Assembly (NCBI GenBank): GCA_035703165.1
Contig: DASSYR010000110.1
Span: 5,711 to 69,710 of the forward strand
From: AWTP1-9 sp035703165
GTDB lineage: Bacteria; Bacteroidota; Bacteroidia; Chitinophagales; Chitinophagaceae
Reading direction: 5' to 3'
Length of the DNA stretch: 64,000 nucleotides
Shown: piece by piece, positions 1 through 8,247 of the stretch
Layout: every line of letters begins with the position of its first letter
Numbering within the stretch: the stretch's first letter is position 1
Position numbers and translations under genes: made by a program
Notes under the pieces: generated by a model
Databases searched by the model: none
What the model saw: only the letters and a program-made list of their open reading frames with translations
Told to the model about the DNA's origin: nothing

Positions 1-507
1 TACTTTACCAAATGCTTCGGCAATCAGCTTGCCTATTGTTTCATCGTTATTGGCAGAGATAGTAGCTACCTGCTGAATTTTTTTACTATCATTACCTACG
101 GTTTGGCTCTGTGCTTTCAAGTTTTCTACTACCAGTCCTACAGCTTTATCAATACCACGTTTTAAATCCATTGGGTTAGCGCCGGCGGCTACCATTTTGA
201 GACCCTCGCTTATAATGGACTGGGCTAAAACAGTAGCTGTAGTTGTACCATCACCTGCAATATCAGCAGTTTTTGATGCTACTTCTTTTACCATTTGTGC
301 ACCCATGTTTTCAATAGCATCGTCTAATTCAATTTCTTTAGCTACGGTAACACCATCTTTTGTTACAGCCGGTGCACCAAATTTCTTTTCAATAACCACG
401 TTACGACCTTTGGGGCCAAGGGTTACTTTTACGGCGTTGGCTAATGTATCCACGCCTTTTTTCATTTTATTTCTTGCTTCAATGTCGAAGAAGATTTGCT
501 TTGCCAT
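1..507 (-). CDS. groEL: Chaperonin GroEL (Hsp60), N-terminal part, cut by window edge
   Basis: Cytosolic 60-kDa chaperonin that forms the double-ring folding chamber capped by GroES. The 169 visible codons start MAKQIFFDIEAR and carry the equatorial-domain signatures GPKGRNV (residues 31-37) and the ATP-binding GDGTTTA (85-91), whose Asp is the catalytic residue in the family. The reading frame is still open at base 1, so roughly two thirds of the usual ~545 residues lie outside the window. It follows groES on the same strand with a 92-base spacer, so co-transcription is expected. Identification is essentially certain. Confidence 0.98.
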   Translation of the reverse strand, partial: MAKQIFFDIEARNKMKKGVDTLANAVKVTLGPKGRNVVIEKKFGAPAVTKDGVTVAKEIELDDAIENMGAQMVKEVASKTADIAGDGTTTATVLAQSIISEGLKMVAAGANPMDLKRGIDKAVGLVVENLKAQSQTVGNDSKKIQQVATISANNDETIGKLIAEAFGKV

Positions 508-599
508 ATTTATTTAATTTGATAATTTGAAAATTTGATAATGTGACAATGATTTTATTTCGGCTCATTGTCTAATTGCCGAATTGCCTAATTGCCAAA
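508..599. repeat. Low-complexity spacer between groES and groEL
   Basis: The groES-groEL spacer consists of short imperfect repeats. One half repeats units like AATTTGATA, and the other repeats TAATTGCC three times (last unit AAATTA). I see no gene, terminator or start-site signal in it. Such AT-rich degenerate repeats are common between Bacteroidota genes, and here they sit inside an operon without breaking it. Confidence 0.45.
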
Positions 600-881
600 T
601 TATACTATTGCAAGAATGTCACTCTCCCTCATAATGAGTAAGTCCTCACCTTCAATGGAGATTTCGGTACCGGCATATTTGCCATATAAAACAGTATCCC
701 CGTTTTTTACACTCATGGGTTCGTCTTTTTTGCCTGGACCGGCGGCTACTACAATACCACGTTGGGGTTTTTCCTTGGCTGTATCGGGGATGATGATACC
801 ACCGGCAGTTTTTTCTTCGGCGGCGGCTGGTTTTACAATTACCCTGTCATGCAAGGGTGTCACGTTTACTTTCTTTGCCAT
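600..881 (-). CDS. groES: Co-chaperonin GroES (Hsp10)
   Basis: Ten-kDa co-chaperonin that caps GroEL rings. The 93-residue product has the normal family length. It shows the N-terminal strand with PLHDRVIVKP, the mobile loop EEKTAGGIIIPDTAKEKP (about 22-39) and the C-terminal dome/strand IMRESDILAIV. It is the first gene of the groESL operon. No CIRCE inverted repeat (TTAGCACTC-N9-GAGTGCTAA) is visible upstream, so HrcA control is not supported; a housekeeping-type promoter lies at 935-963. Confidence 0.98.
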   Translation of the reverse strand: MAKKVNVTPLHDRVIVKPAAAEEKTAGGIIIPDTAKEKPQRGIVVAAGPGKKDEPMSVKNGDTVLYGKYAGTEISIEGEDLLIMRESDILAIV

Positions 882-934
882 AGCTTATTTTTTATTTAAT
901 TGTTTAAAAGATTGATGCCCAAAATAATGGGCAG

Positions 935-963
935 CAAAGGTAGTCCAATATTGTACCAAACAA
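935..963 (-). promoter_or_regulatory. Probable groESL promoter (TTG-N18-TACCTTTG)
   Basis: On the minus strand a TTG (963-961) is followed after 18 bases by TACCTTTG (942-935). This matches the Bacteroidota primary-sigma pattern of a -33 TTG and a -7 TAnnTTTG. Transcription would begin near 928, about 45 bases before the groES start. Confidence 0.6.
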
Positions 964-1152
964 TTTTTTCAGGAAAAAATTTCAGAAAAGAGGGAAATAG
1001 GATAATGCAAAGTCGCACATTATGGTAAAAAATTTCAGTTTCCGTGTCAAATTATCAGTTGGCAGTTCTCAAAAGCTCTTTTCCCGGCTTCATCCAATGT
1101 AAAACTGTCCTCTTTATTTGTAACAAATAGATAAGTTTACAGCCATTTTTAC

Positions 1153-1185
1153 TTTTGATTTTTGATTTTCGAATTGCTACCTTCG
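1153..1185 (+). promoter_or_regulatory. Probable nusB-operon promoter (TTTTG-N20-TACCTTCG)
   Basis: TTTTG at 1153-1157 and TACCTTCG at 1178-1185 are separated by 20 bases, which fits the Bacteroidota -33/-7 spacing; the -7 box has one change from TAnnTTTG. It lies about 25 bases before the chosen nusB ATG. Confidence 0.5.
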
Positions 1186-1208
1186 CCCCCTCAAAAAGTT
1201 CTTATTGG

Positions 1209-2135
1209 ATGATTAGCAGAAGAAATATCCGGATTAAAGTGATGCAGACGCTTTATACAGCCCAATCGGCAGATAATTCACTTACATCGGGACAGGCTGG
1301 CAAAATTTTGGAAAAACATCTTGATCAAAGCCGCCAGCTTTTTGTTTCTCTTATTTATTTTATTACCGAAGTAGCTCTCTATGCAGAAAAAGATGCCAAA
1401 CAAAAAGCATCTAAACATTTACCTACCGCCGAAGATTTAAAAACTAATACAAGGCTTGCCGGAAATACCGTGTTATGGACTATATTAGAAAATGAGTCCT
1501 ACAGGAAAGCTGTAACAACAGATAAACCACAATTGCTGCTTGATGTGGAATGGGTAAAGAAAATTTACCTTCAGCTAATTGTTACGGATGAATACAAGCA
1601 ATACATCAACATGCAGGAAAGGGACAAAAAAAAGGAAAAAGAAATACTGGAATTTATTTTTACTGATTTAATGCTACCCAATGAAGATTTTGTGGCAATG
1701 ATTGAAGATTCATTTATTCATTGGGATGATGATGCGGATATGATACGGTTACTGATACAAAACTTTTTTACGAAACCCCAAACCTACAATTTTCAGGAAT
1801 TTTTAAGCCCTGAGAAATGGCAGTTTGCTCAAAAACTATTAGAATCCGTGATAGAAAAAGATAAGTTTTGTATGGAGCTTATTAAACCTAAATTGCAGAA
1901 CTGGGATCCTGAACGCACGGCCATGTTGGATATGATTTTAATAAAAATGGGTATCTGCGAGTTCCTTTTTTTTGAAACCATTCCTACCAAAGTTACCATT
2001 AACGAATACATTGATTTAGCAAAAGAATACAGCACCGCTCAGAGTGGACAGTTTGTTAACGGGATTTTGGATAATATTCATAAGGATTTATTGGCCGAAA
2101 ATAAAATTCATAAAGTATCGCATAAAGCGAAATAG
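1209..2135 (+). CDS. nusB: Transcription antitermination factor NusB
   Basis: RNA-binding component of the rRNA antitermination complex, together with NusE/S10. The conserved helical domain is in the C-terminal half, with the region around AMLDMILIKMGICEF, PTKVTINEYIDLAKEYS and GQFVNGILDNI. The N-terminal RRNIRIKVMQTLYT is also typical. About 309 residues is long compared with the ~140 of E. coli NusB but normal for Bacteroidota, which carry a large insertion. I chose the ATG at 1209 because the upstream in-frame codons (from 1155) have no family similarity and overlap the promoter. It is the first gene of a same-strand run with the DUF1573 gene, yajC and coaE. Confidence 0.93.
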   Translation: MISRRNIRIKVMQTLYTAQSADNSLTSGQAGKILEKHLDQSRQLFVSLIYFITEVALYAEKDAKQKASKHLPTAEDLKTNTRLAGNTVLWTILENESYRKAVTTDKPQLLLDVEWVKKIYLQLIVTDEYKQYINMQERDKKKEKEILEFIFTDLMLPNEDFVAMIEDSFIHWDDDADMIRLLIQNFFTKPQTYNFQEFLSPEKWQFAQKLLESVIEKDKFCMELIKPKLQNWDPERTAMLDMILIKMGICEFLFFETIPTKVTINEYIDLAKEYSTAQSGQFVNGILDNIHKDLLAENKIHKVSHKAK

Positions 2136-2173
2136 GCATTTACTTAATTTTGTGACCCGATATTCAGACCTGT

Positions 2174-2620
2174 ATGAAAAAAATTTTTAACATCATTATT
2201 ATATGTGGTTTTGTTGCCTGTCAAACCAATGGAACTCACGAAGAATTAACGGTAAAGACAAATCCTATGCTGGATATAAATTTGGATACCGTAGCCAAAA
2301 CTACTGTAATAGTGTTGGATAGTATTTATAATTTCGGGACTATTAAGGAAGGCGATACGGTGATGCGTGAATATCGCTTTGTTAATTCAGGAAATAAACC
2401 GTTAATTATTAAAATAGCGAGGGCAAGCTGCGGTTGTACCGTTGTTGATCGGCCTGATAAACCACTAATTCCAGGCGATACCGGCTCAATAAAAGCAACT
2501 TTTAACAGCAAAGGCCGTGGAGGTGAAGATGTGTTTAAGCAGGTATTCGTTACTTCTAATGCCGACCCTGAATTTCTACCTTTTAAACTAACAGGCAAAG
2601 TTGAAAAATTAAAAAAATAA
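2174..2620 (+). CDS. DUF1573 domain lipoprotein
   Basis: 148 residues with an N-terminal hydrophobic signal ending in a lipobox-like GFVAC (Cys about 16), so it is probably a lipoprotein. The rest is one DUF1573 domain: YNFGTIKEGDTVMREYRF, then NSGNKPLIIK, then the conserved ASCGCT and an FNSKGR turn. This is an immunoglobulin-like ASH-type fold found in many copies in Bacteroidota. The function is unknown. It lies between nusB and yajC (11-base gap to yajC), an arrangement recurrent in the phylum, but that does not define a role. Confidence 0.85.
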   Translation: MKKIFNIIIICGFVACQTNGTHEELTVKTNPMLDINLDTVAKTTVIVLDSIYNFGTIKEGDTVMREYRFVNSGNKPLIIKIARASCGCTVVDRPDKPLIPGDTGSIKATFNSKGRGGEDVFKQVFVTSNADPEFLPFKLTGKVEKLKK

Positions 2621-2631
2621 AAAACAATAAC

Positions 2632-2979
2632 ATGAATTTAGCAAGTAGTTTCTTTTTATTATTAGCAGGAGATCCTAATAATCCAAATTCAAGTCTTTTT
2701 TCTATGGTGTTTTTGGGTTTAATGATTCTGGTGTTCTGGTTATTTATGATCAGGCCACAGGCAAAAAAGGCCAAAGATGCCAAAAAATTTCAGGAAAATA
2801 TGCAAAAGGGTGATAAGGTGGTAACTATTGCCGGCATACACGGTATAGTAAATAAAGTAAATGAGGATAATACAATTATGCTGGAGGTTAGTCCCGGTAG
2901 TTATATAAAAATTGAGCGTAGCGCTATTAGTATTGAATGGACACAGAATGCCAATAAAGCCGCTACACCTGCTAAATAA
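2632..2979 (+). CDS. yajC: Sec translocase accessory protein YajC
   Basis: Small inner-membrane subunit that associates with SecDF-YidC. The 115-residue product has one membrane helix (about 22-41, LFSMVFLGLMILVFWLFMIRP), a basic QAKKAKDAKKF stretch, and the conserved cytosolic domain with GDKVVTIAGIHGIV and a later EVSPGSYIKIERSAI. Length and layout match the family. The SecDF partner is encoded about 5 kb downstream in this same window. Confidence 0.93.
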   Translation: MNLASSFFLLLAGDPNNPNSSLFSMVFLGLMILVFWLFMIRPQAKKAKDAKKFQENMQKGDKVVTIAGIHGIVNKVNEDNTIMLEVSPGSYIKIERSAISIEWTQNANKAATPAK

Positions 2980-3020
2980 ACTTTGTTTAGAGTAAAATAC
3001 TACTCAACAAAAAGTTTGAT

Positions 3021-3050
3021 ATAAATCCCGATTCTTTAGTCGGGATTTAT
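3021..3050. terminator. 11-bp hairpin after yajC
   Basis: Perfect inverted repeat ATAAATCCCGA (3021-3031) / TCGGGATTTAT (3040-3050) with an 8-base loop. It is placed 40 bases after yajC and about 100 before coaE. The following sequence (GCTATTTTAA) has only a weak T tract, so termination may be partial. Confidence 0.55.
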
Positions 3051-3155
3051 GCTATTTTAATCTTTTGCTAAAATTATTTAACCCCTTGTATTTTGTTCAA
3101 TTATCGGGCGGTTTAATAGCTTTGGATACTTTATCTTGTATTTTTATATAAAAAT

Positions 3156-3746
3156 ATGCTCCGCATTGGTTTAACAGGTGGGATTGGCTCCGGTAAAAGC
3201 ACGGTGGCGAAAGTGTTTGAAACACTGGGAGTTCCTGTTTATTACGCTGACGAAGCAGCTAAAAGATTGATGAATACGGATGAAGATTTAAAACAACAAA
3301 TTATCCGGTATTTTGGAGAAAAAAGTTACCAGGAAGGAAAACTGAACCGCAATTACTTAGCTTCTATTGTTTTCAATAATAAAGAGAAAATTGAATTGTT
3401 AAATAAACTGGTGCATCCTGTTACTATTGCTGATGCCCAAACCTGGATGGCTACCCAAAAATCGCCTTATGCAATTAAAGAAGCTGCGCTTTTATTTGAA
3501 AGCAATGCGGCGGAAGGATTGGATTATATTATTGGTGTAACTGCTCCTCTCGCTTTACGTATTAAAAGAATAATGGAAAGAGATGGCGTATCCCGTGAAG
3601 AAGTGATAAAAAGAATGCAAAACCAAATTGATGATGAAATAAAAATGAAATTGTGCGATTTTGTTATTCATAACAACGAACAACGATTGGTAATTCCACA
3701 GGTAATTGAATTACATGAAAAAATTTTAAAAGAAGCCGGTTCCTAA
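3156..3746 (+). CDS. coaE: Dephospho-CoA kinase
   Basis: Catalyses the last step of coenzyme A synthesis, ATP-dependent phosphorylation of the 3'-OH of dephospho-CoA. The P-loop GGIGSGKST is at residues 8-16, followed by the family motif YYADEAAKRLM and the lid-region residues around KRIMERDGVSREEVIKRM. The length of 196 residues is normal. The stop codon shares a base with the ATG of the next gene (TAATG), so the two are translationally coupled. Confidence 0.95.
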   Translation: MLRIGLTGGIGSGKSTVAKVFETLGVPVYYADEAAKRLMNTDEDLKQQIIRYFGEKSYQEGKLNRNYLASIVFNNKEKIELLNKLVHPVTIADAQTWMATQKSPYAIKEAALLFESNAAEGLDYIIGVTAPLALRIKRIMERDGVSREEVIKRMQNQIDDEIKMKLCDFVIHNNEQRLVIPQVIELHEKILKEAGS

Positions 3747-4429
3747 TGATATACATCTTTCTTATAGCAGTGCTATTGGTAATCCCCTTCATGAGTTACA
3801 AAAGTCAAAAGCAAATACACCTCGTTGAAGAACTTGACATACCCAGAGAAAAACTTTATTTGCAGTCTCTAATCATGCAAGGCGTTTTATCCGGGCTTGC
3901 TTTTTTAGCAATTAGTGCCTCTTTTATTGAAGTTAACTTTAAATCGGTGTTTAATCCTCTAACCATAGGGGCAAGTATAGGTTTTATTATTTTGGCCATT
4001 CTTTTTTCATCAATACGATTAAAAAAAGATGAGTCTTTTAAAGCCAATAATCTGAAATATATTTTACCCCGTAATAAGAAGGAACAGTTCTACTGGTTTT
4101 TTACTACACTGGTTTCTTCGGCTATGGAAGAATTTATTTACAGGGGAGTTCTGTTTTTAATATTTTATCAAACTTTCGATTATAACTGGTGGCTTGGGGC
4201 TCTATCGTCAGCAATTGTTTTTGGATTTTCGCATGCCACGCAGGGAACCACTTCTGTTTTATTTATCATTCCCTTTGGTTTGGCTTTTCAATATTTATTT
4301 TACCTGAGTGGCGGGCTTTTACTACCTATTATTACTCATTTTATTTACAACACGGCTATTAATGTATTTTTCGCCAAAAAAATTTTTGAAGCCGAGGAAG
4401 AAGATAAAGATAATTCCACCCCTGTTTAA
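3746..4429 (+). CDS. CPBP family intramembrane glutamic endopeptidase
   Basis: Multi-pass membrane protein of the CPBP (CAAX protease/bacteriocin-processing, formerly Abi) family. The catalytic signatures are present: EEFIYR with Glu128-Glu129 and Arg133, then FGFSH with His163, then ITHFIYN with His198. About six hydrophobic segments are visible in the 227 residues. The C-terminal tail is short and acidic. It overlaps coaE by one base. The substrate is not predictable. Confidence 0.85.
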   Translation: MIYIFLIAVLLVIPFMSYKSQKQIHLVEELDIPREKLYLQSLIMQGVLSGLAFLAISASFIEVNFKSVFNPLTIGASIGFIILAILFSSIRLKKDESFKANNLKYILPRNKKEQFYWFFTTLVSSAMEEFIYRGVLFLIFYQTFDYNWWLGALSSAIVFGFSHATQGTTSVLFIIPFGLAFQYLFYLSGGLLLPIITHFIYNTAINVFFAKKIFEAEEEDKDNSTPV

Positions 4430-4451
4430 ATAAACGTCAACGGTAAAAAAG

Positions 4452-5399
4452 TTATTTAAAAATCATATAACACCATCGTCGCAATTTCCCTTCAAAATCA
4501 AAAGGTGTAGTAGCCTGGGTGATATCTTTAATTTGCGACGCTTTTATCTTTTCGCTCTCTAAAAAAAACTTAGTATAATTTGTGCTAAAGTATAAAACAC
4601 CTCCGGGTTTTAACGCCAGTAAGCATTTATTAATCAATGCCACATGATCCTGCTGAATATCGAGAAATTCTTTCATCTTTTTACTATTGCTAAAAGTAGG
4701 TGGGTCCATTACAATCAGGTCAAATGAATTCAATTTTAATTCATCCAGGTATTGCAAGACATCTGTAATAATAAAATGATATTTCGATTGATCAGTAAAC
4801 CCGTTTAATGCAAAATTATCTTTAGCCCATTGTATATAAGTATTTGATAAATCTACTGTGGTCACCTCTTCAGCCCCACCTGCAACTGCATATACAGAAA
4901 ATGAACCTGTATAAGCAAAAAGATTCAAAACTTTTTTGCCGTTTGATTCTTTACGTATCCTTTCCCTGGTAATACGATGGTCTAAGAATAAACCGGTATC
5001 AAGGTAATCAGATAAATTCACTTTAAACTTTAATCCATTTTCTTCAACTACAAAAAATTCGCTCTTCTCTCCTGTTTTCTGATACTGATCGGTACGTTCT
5101 GTTTTCCGCCTTCTTTGTTTCAGGTAAATTTTATTCCCTGGCACATTAGTCACTTTACTAATCACTTCCAATGAATCCTGTAGCCACAAATCGTATTCCT
5201 CCTCACTTAAATGATGTTTGGCTTTATATTCTGCCAAATAAATCTTGTCGTCATACACATCCACAATCAAGGGAAATTCCGGTAAATCTTTATCATAAAT
5301 TCTGTAACAGGAAATGCCCTGCCTCCTCGCCTGCTTACTTAGATGTTTAAATACTTTCGTAAGCCTGTTTTCAAACATCTTTATTTTCTCTGCTAACAT
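4452..5399 (-). CDS. Class I SAM-dependent 23S rRNA methyltransferase, RlmK/RlmI-like
   Basis: 315 residues. The N-terminal third resembles the RNA-recruiting part of RlmK-type enzymes (RIYDKDLPEFPLIVDVYDD). The C-terminal Rossmann fold has the SAM-binding VLNLFAYTGSFSVYA and the catalytic MDPPTFSNSKKM characteristic of the C-terminal half of E. coli RlmKL, which makes m7G in 23S rRNA. It is free-standing, not fused to an RlmL half. RlmI (m5C) is the main alternative, but the NSKK context favours RlmK. It converges with the CPBP gene. Confidence 0.82.
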   Translation of the reverse strand: MLAEKIKMFENRLTKVFKHLSKQARRQGISCYRIYDKDLPEFPLIVDVYDDKIYLAEYKAKHHLSEEEYDLWLQDSLEVISKVTNVPGNKIYLKQRRRKTERTDQYQKTGEKSEFFVVEENGLKFKVNLSDYLDTGLFLDHRITRERIRKESNGKKVLNLFAYTGSFSVYAVAGGAEEVTTVDLSNTYIQWAKDNFALNGFTDQSKYHFIITDVLQYLDELKLNSFDLIVMDPPTFSNSKKMKEFLDIQQDHVALINKCLLALKPGGVLYFSTNYTKFFLESEKIKASQIKDITQATTPFDFEGKLRRWCYMIFK

Positions 5400-5502
5400 A
5401 TCTTACAAAACCGGTGTTAAAAAATATCAATAATTACAATATTGTATCGCTACAAAAAATCAGGTATTGGCTAAGGTACTTTAAGTTGTTTGTAGTAAAT
5501 AT

Positions 5503-6693
5503 TTAATTCAATTTTGCAAGCGCTTCTTTTATTCTTCCCCATGCTTTTTCAATATTGGGCATACTATTAGCAAATGAAAAGCGAATACAATTAGGCTCGC
5601 CAAATGCATCACCCATTACAGAAGAAACATTAGCAACATTTAACAGGTACATCGAAAAATCCATTGAATTCGTTATAGTTTTGTTACCATCCGATTTTCC
5701 GTAATAATAGGATACATCGGGAAAAACGTAAAAAGCTCCTTCCGGGGAGTGACATATTAATCCTGGAATATCTTTAACTAATTGAAGCACTTTAGTACGA
5801 CGCCTCGCAAATTCTTCTTTCATTTCAAAAGAAGGCTTTAAATCAGCTGTTAAAGCAACTATAGCAGCTTTTTGAGTAATAGAACAAGTAGCACTTGTAA
5901 ATTGACCTTGCAATTTTTCACAGGCTTTGGCTATATCCAAATGAGCAGCTAAATAGCCCAGTCGCCAGCCGGTCATAGCAAAACCTTTACTTAATCCATT
6001 TATAACCACAACCCTGTCTCTTAAATCATTAAACTGTGCAATACTTTGATGAGTACCAACAAAATTGATGTATTCATATATTTCATCAGATATAATACTA
6101 ACGCGGGGATGCTTTCTAAGCACTTCTGCAAGCCCAGTTAATTCTTCTTTGCTATAAACAGCGCCGGAAGGATTGCAAGGAGAGGAAAATAAAAACACTT
6201 TTGTTTTTTCCGTAATGGCTTTTTCCAATTGCTGGGGTGTTATTTTAAATCCATTTTGCACCATTGAACGAATTGTAACAACCTTACCTCTTGCAATTTT
6301 TACCAACTCGCTATACGTAACCCAATACGGGGTTGGAATCACCACTTCATCACCTTCATCAACTAAGGCTAAAATAGCATTGGCCAAACTTTGCTTGGCA
6401 CCCGTGGAAACAACAATGTTTTCCGGCTTATAAATAAGATTATTGTCTCTTTTAAATTTGGTACAAACCGCCTCTCTTAAATCAAGAAAGCCGGGAACAG
6501 GGGTATAATGGCTCCAGTTATCATCAATTGCTTTTTTAGCAGCATCTTTAATATGCTGTGGGGTATCAAAATCAGGCTCGCCCAAACTTAGATCAATTAT
6601 ATCAATTCCCTGAGCCCTTAGTTCCCTGCCAAGCTTAGCCATTTTAAGGGTTTCGGGCTCAGCAAAACGATTTAGTAAGGAAGATAACTGCAT
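5503..6693 (-). CDS. Pyridoxal-phosphate aminotransferase, aspartate aminotransferase type (class I)
   Basis: 396 residues, the normal length for fold-type I aminotransferases of the AspC/AspB prokaryotic Ib group. Visible motifs are DLSLGEPDFDTP near the N terminus, the PTPYWVTY cofactor region, SPCNPSGAVYS, the PLP-lysine segment INGLSKGFAMTGWRLGY, and the substrate-carboxylate Arg in NCIRFSFA near the C terminus. It most likely transaminates aspartate or glutamate; aromatic or prephenate specificity cannot be excluded by eye. It is monocistronic as far as can be seen. Confidence 0.88.
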   Translation of the reverse strand: MQLSSLLNRFAEPETLKMAKLGRELRAQGIDIIDLSLGEPDFDTPQHIKDAAKKAIDDNWSHYTPVPGFLDLREAVCTKFKRDNNLIYKPENIVVSTGAKQSLANAILALVDEGDEVVIPTPYWVTYSELVKIARGKVVTIRSMVQNGFKITPQQLEKAITEKTKVFLFSSPCNPSGAVYSKEELTGLAEVLRKHPRVSIISDEIYEYINFVGTHQSIAQFNDLRDRVVVINGLSKGFAMTGWRLGYLAAHLDIAKACEKLQGQFTSATCSITQKAAIVALTADLKPSFEMKEEFARRRTKVLQLVKDIPGLICHSPEGAFYVFPDVSYYYGKSDGNKTITNSMDFSMYLLNVANVSSVMGDAFGEPNCIRFSFANSMPNIEKAWGRIKEALAKLN

Positions 6694-6769
6694 GGATTGT
6701 GTACGTATTTCTAATTATTAATAAAAAATATTTGATTACAAATTTACACACAAATACAACTATCGGCTA

Positions 6770-8083
6770 TTATTTATCGTAATCAAAACGAAGGTTTGAT
6801 AAATCTGGTAAGGATTTTCTTACCCGCTTCAACTCATACTCATAAATAACTTTTCCCAGGTTTTTCATAAAAGGAAAACCGATGGAGTCATAGTCATACA
6901 CATCATCATTAAAAATTCCATCGCTATTACAGTATATGACCGCACTAAGCATAAATTCAATGTTATTTTCAAAATCAGCTACATAAGCAATATCTGATAA
7001 AAAACCATACGCATCTCCAACCTTATTAAAAATGCGAATATGTTTCGGTAATTTCCCTTTCTCATTTCCATACAAAATAAATTTGCAATACGCATCCCAT
7101 TCCGCAAGGTCAGGATATTGTGGAAATACCGACTCCGAAGGAAATTGAGACAGGCACTTCATCAAAAATTTGTAGTCATCTTCTGTAAGGTTAAATCGCT
7201 GCCTGGCTTTTATAGCTTGAGGAAAAATAACGCTCCTTAAAATATTATGCAAATCTTCCAGATCGAAACGGTTCTTTTTGCTAAAATCAAATGGTTCATT
7301 TATCAATTTGCCATTTTCCATATAACCTTTACCTAATTTGATGTGGCGAGGAGGATAAAGTTGCTGGTTATGCATGGCGGGTTTTTCATATATAAGCTTG
7401 CCATCAGAGTCAAAAAACTTTATCGGGTTGGTATGTCGGTTTTGTTCTTCCGTCAAAGGTATTTGCAGGCGGTGTACTAATTGAGTATGCTTATACCCCT
7501 TTTTATGAAGATTTTCGTTAATATATTCCTGCCCCAAAAATTCATACAGGCGATTATAAGCGTCATTATCACTCGTCAAAAAAATCTTTTTAATATAATT
7601 CTCTATAGCAGGTCTTCCATCCTCGCTGGTGGGGTCATTATACACACTGGTTTGCCCGTCGAAGCCAGTTTCAGTAATCATGGTAGTTTTCCTGTCAAGC
7701 CCCCCTATTTTTAAATTATTTAATTTTTCTAAAGCCAAAAAGGCTATCGGCATTTTAACGGTACTGGCAGGATAAAAATACCTGTTGGGGTTTACATTAA
7801 AATAGTAATCTGTAAATACAGGTGAATAATTTGGGGCCCGATCAATCTGAGTATAAATAATCTGCACCCCTGATAAATCGGGACTTTTAAGGATATTATC
7901 AAAATATTGAGGATACCGGGCAAGCAGGTTTTTCAAAAAAATATCATTTTTTGTTCCATCTGCACTTATTGTGGTCGGTTCGGATTTAGTTTGTTTGGGC
8001 ATCTTTTGCAAAACTTTGCATGACGGAGAAAAAAGCAAAATAAATACGGCGAAAAATGATATTACCCTGTTAAAACAATTCAT
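6770..8083 (-). CDS. Exported class A beta-lactamase-like serine hydrolase
   Basis: A penicillin-recognising serine hydrolase (Beta-lactamase2/DD-peptidase type fold). An N-terminal signal peptide (about 22 residues, possibly lipid-anchored at Cys22) is followed by the catalytic S107-T-V-K110 tetrad, an SDN loop (171-173) and a KVG triad near residue 350 in the position of KTG. At 437 residues it is clearly longer than true class A beta-lactamases (~290), so peptidoglycan DD-peptidase or another hydrolase activity is at least as likely as antibiotic hydrolysis. An upstream in-frame TTG (8092) exists, but the ATG at 8083 starts directly on the signal peptide and is preferred. Confidence 0.8.
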   Translation of the reverse strand: MNCFNRVISFFAVFILLFSPSCKVLQKMPKQTKSEPTTISADGTKNDIFLKNLLARYPQYFDNILKSPDLSGVQIIYTQIDRAPNYSPVFTDYYFNVNPNRYFYPASTVKMPIAFLALEKLNNLKIGGLDRKTTMITETGFDGQTSVYNDPTSEDGRPAIENYIKKIFLTSDNDAYNRLYEFLGQEYINENLHKKGYKHTQLVHRLQIPLTEEQNRHTNPIKFFDSDGKLIYEKPAMHNQQLYPPRHIKLGKGYMENGKLINEPFDFSKKNRFDLEDLHNILRSVIFPQAIKARQRFNLTEDDYKFLMKCLSQFPSESVFPQYPDLAEWDAYCKFILYGNEKGKLPKHIRIFNKVGDAYGFLSDIAYVADFENNIEFMLSAVIYCNSDGIFNDDVYDYDSIGFPFMKNLGKVIYEYELKRVRKSLPDLSNLRFDYDK

Positions 8084-8203
8084 CGTAGCCAAAAATAAGG
8101 AAAGCTTGCTGCCTTTTTAAATTCATCTAAAAACTTCGTAAACAGCCCCCAGGCGGTAACCAATATTTTAAATACGGATATAGGCGTATTTTCCTGAAAA
8201 CCC

Positions 8204-8211
8204 TATCTTTG
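8204..8211 (+). promoter_or_regulatory. -7 element (TATCTTTG) of secDF
   Basis: TATCTTTG followed by CGACC lies 36 bases before the secDF ATG. No convincing -33 TTG is seen at the expected distance. Confidence 0.4.
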
Positions 8212-8247
8212 CGACCTCTAAAAAAAAGTTATTAAACTCAACAACGT

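Noticed and set aside
197..517. Plus-strand open frame over groEL
   Set aside because: Lies fully on the opposite strand of the groEL coding sequence; protein is low-complexity and hydrophobic with no motif.
882..1000. CIRCE (HrcA) operator before groES
   Set aside because: The TTAGCACTC-N9-GAGTGCTAA repeat is absent; only a standard promoter is seen.
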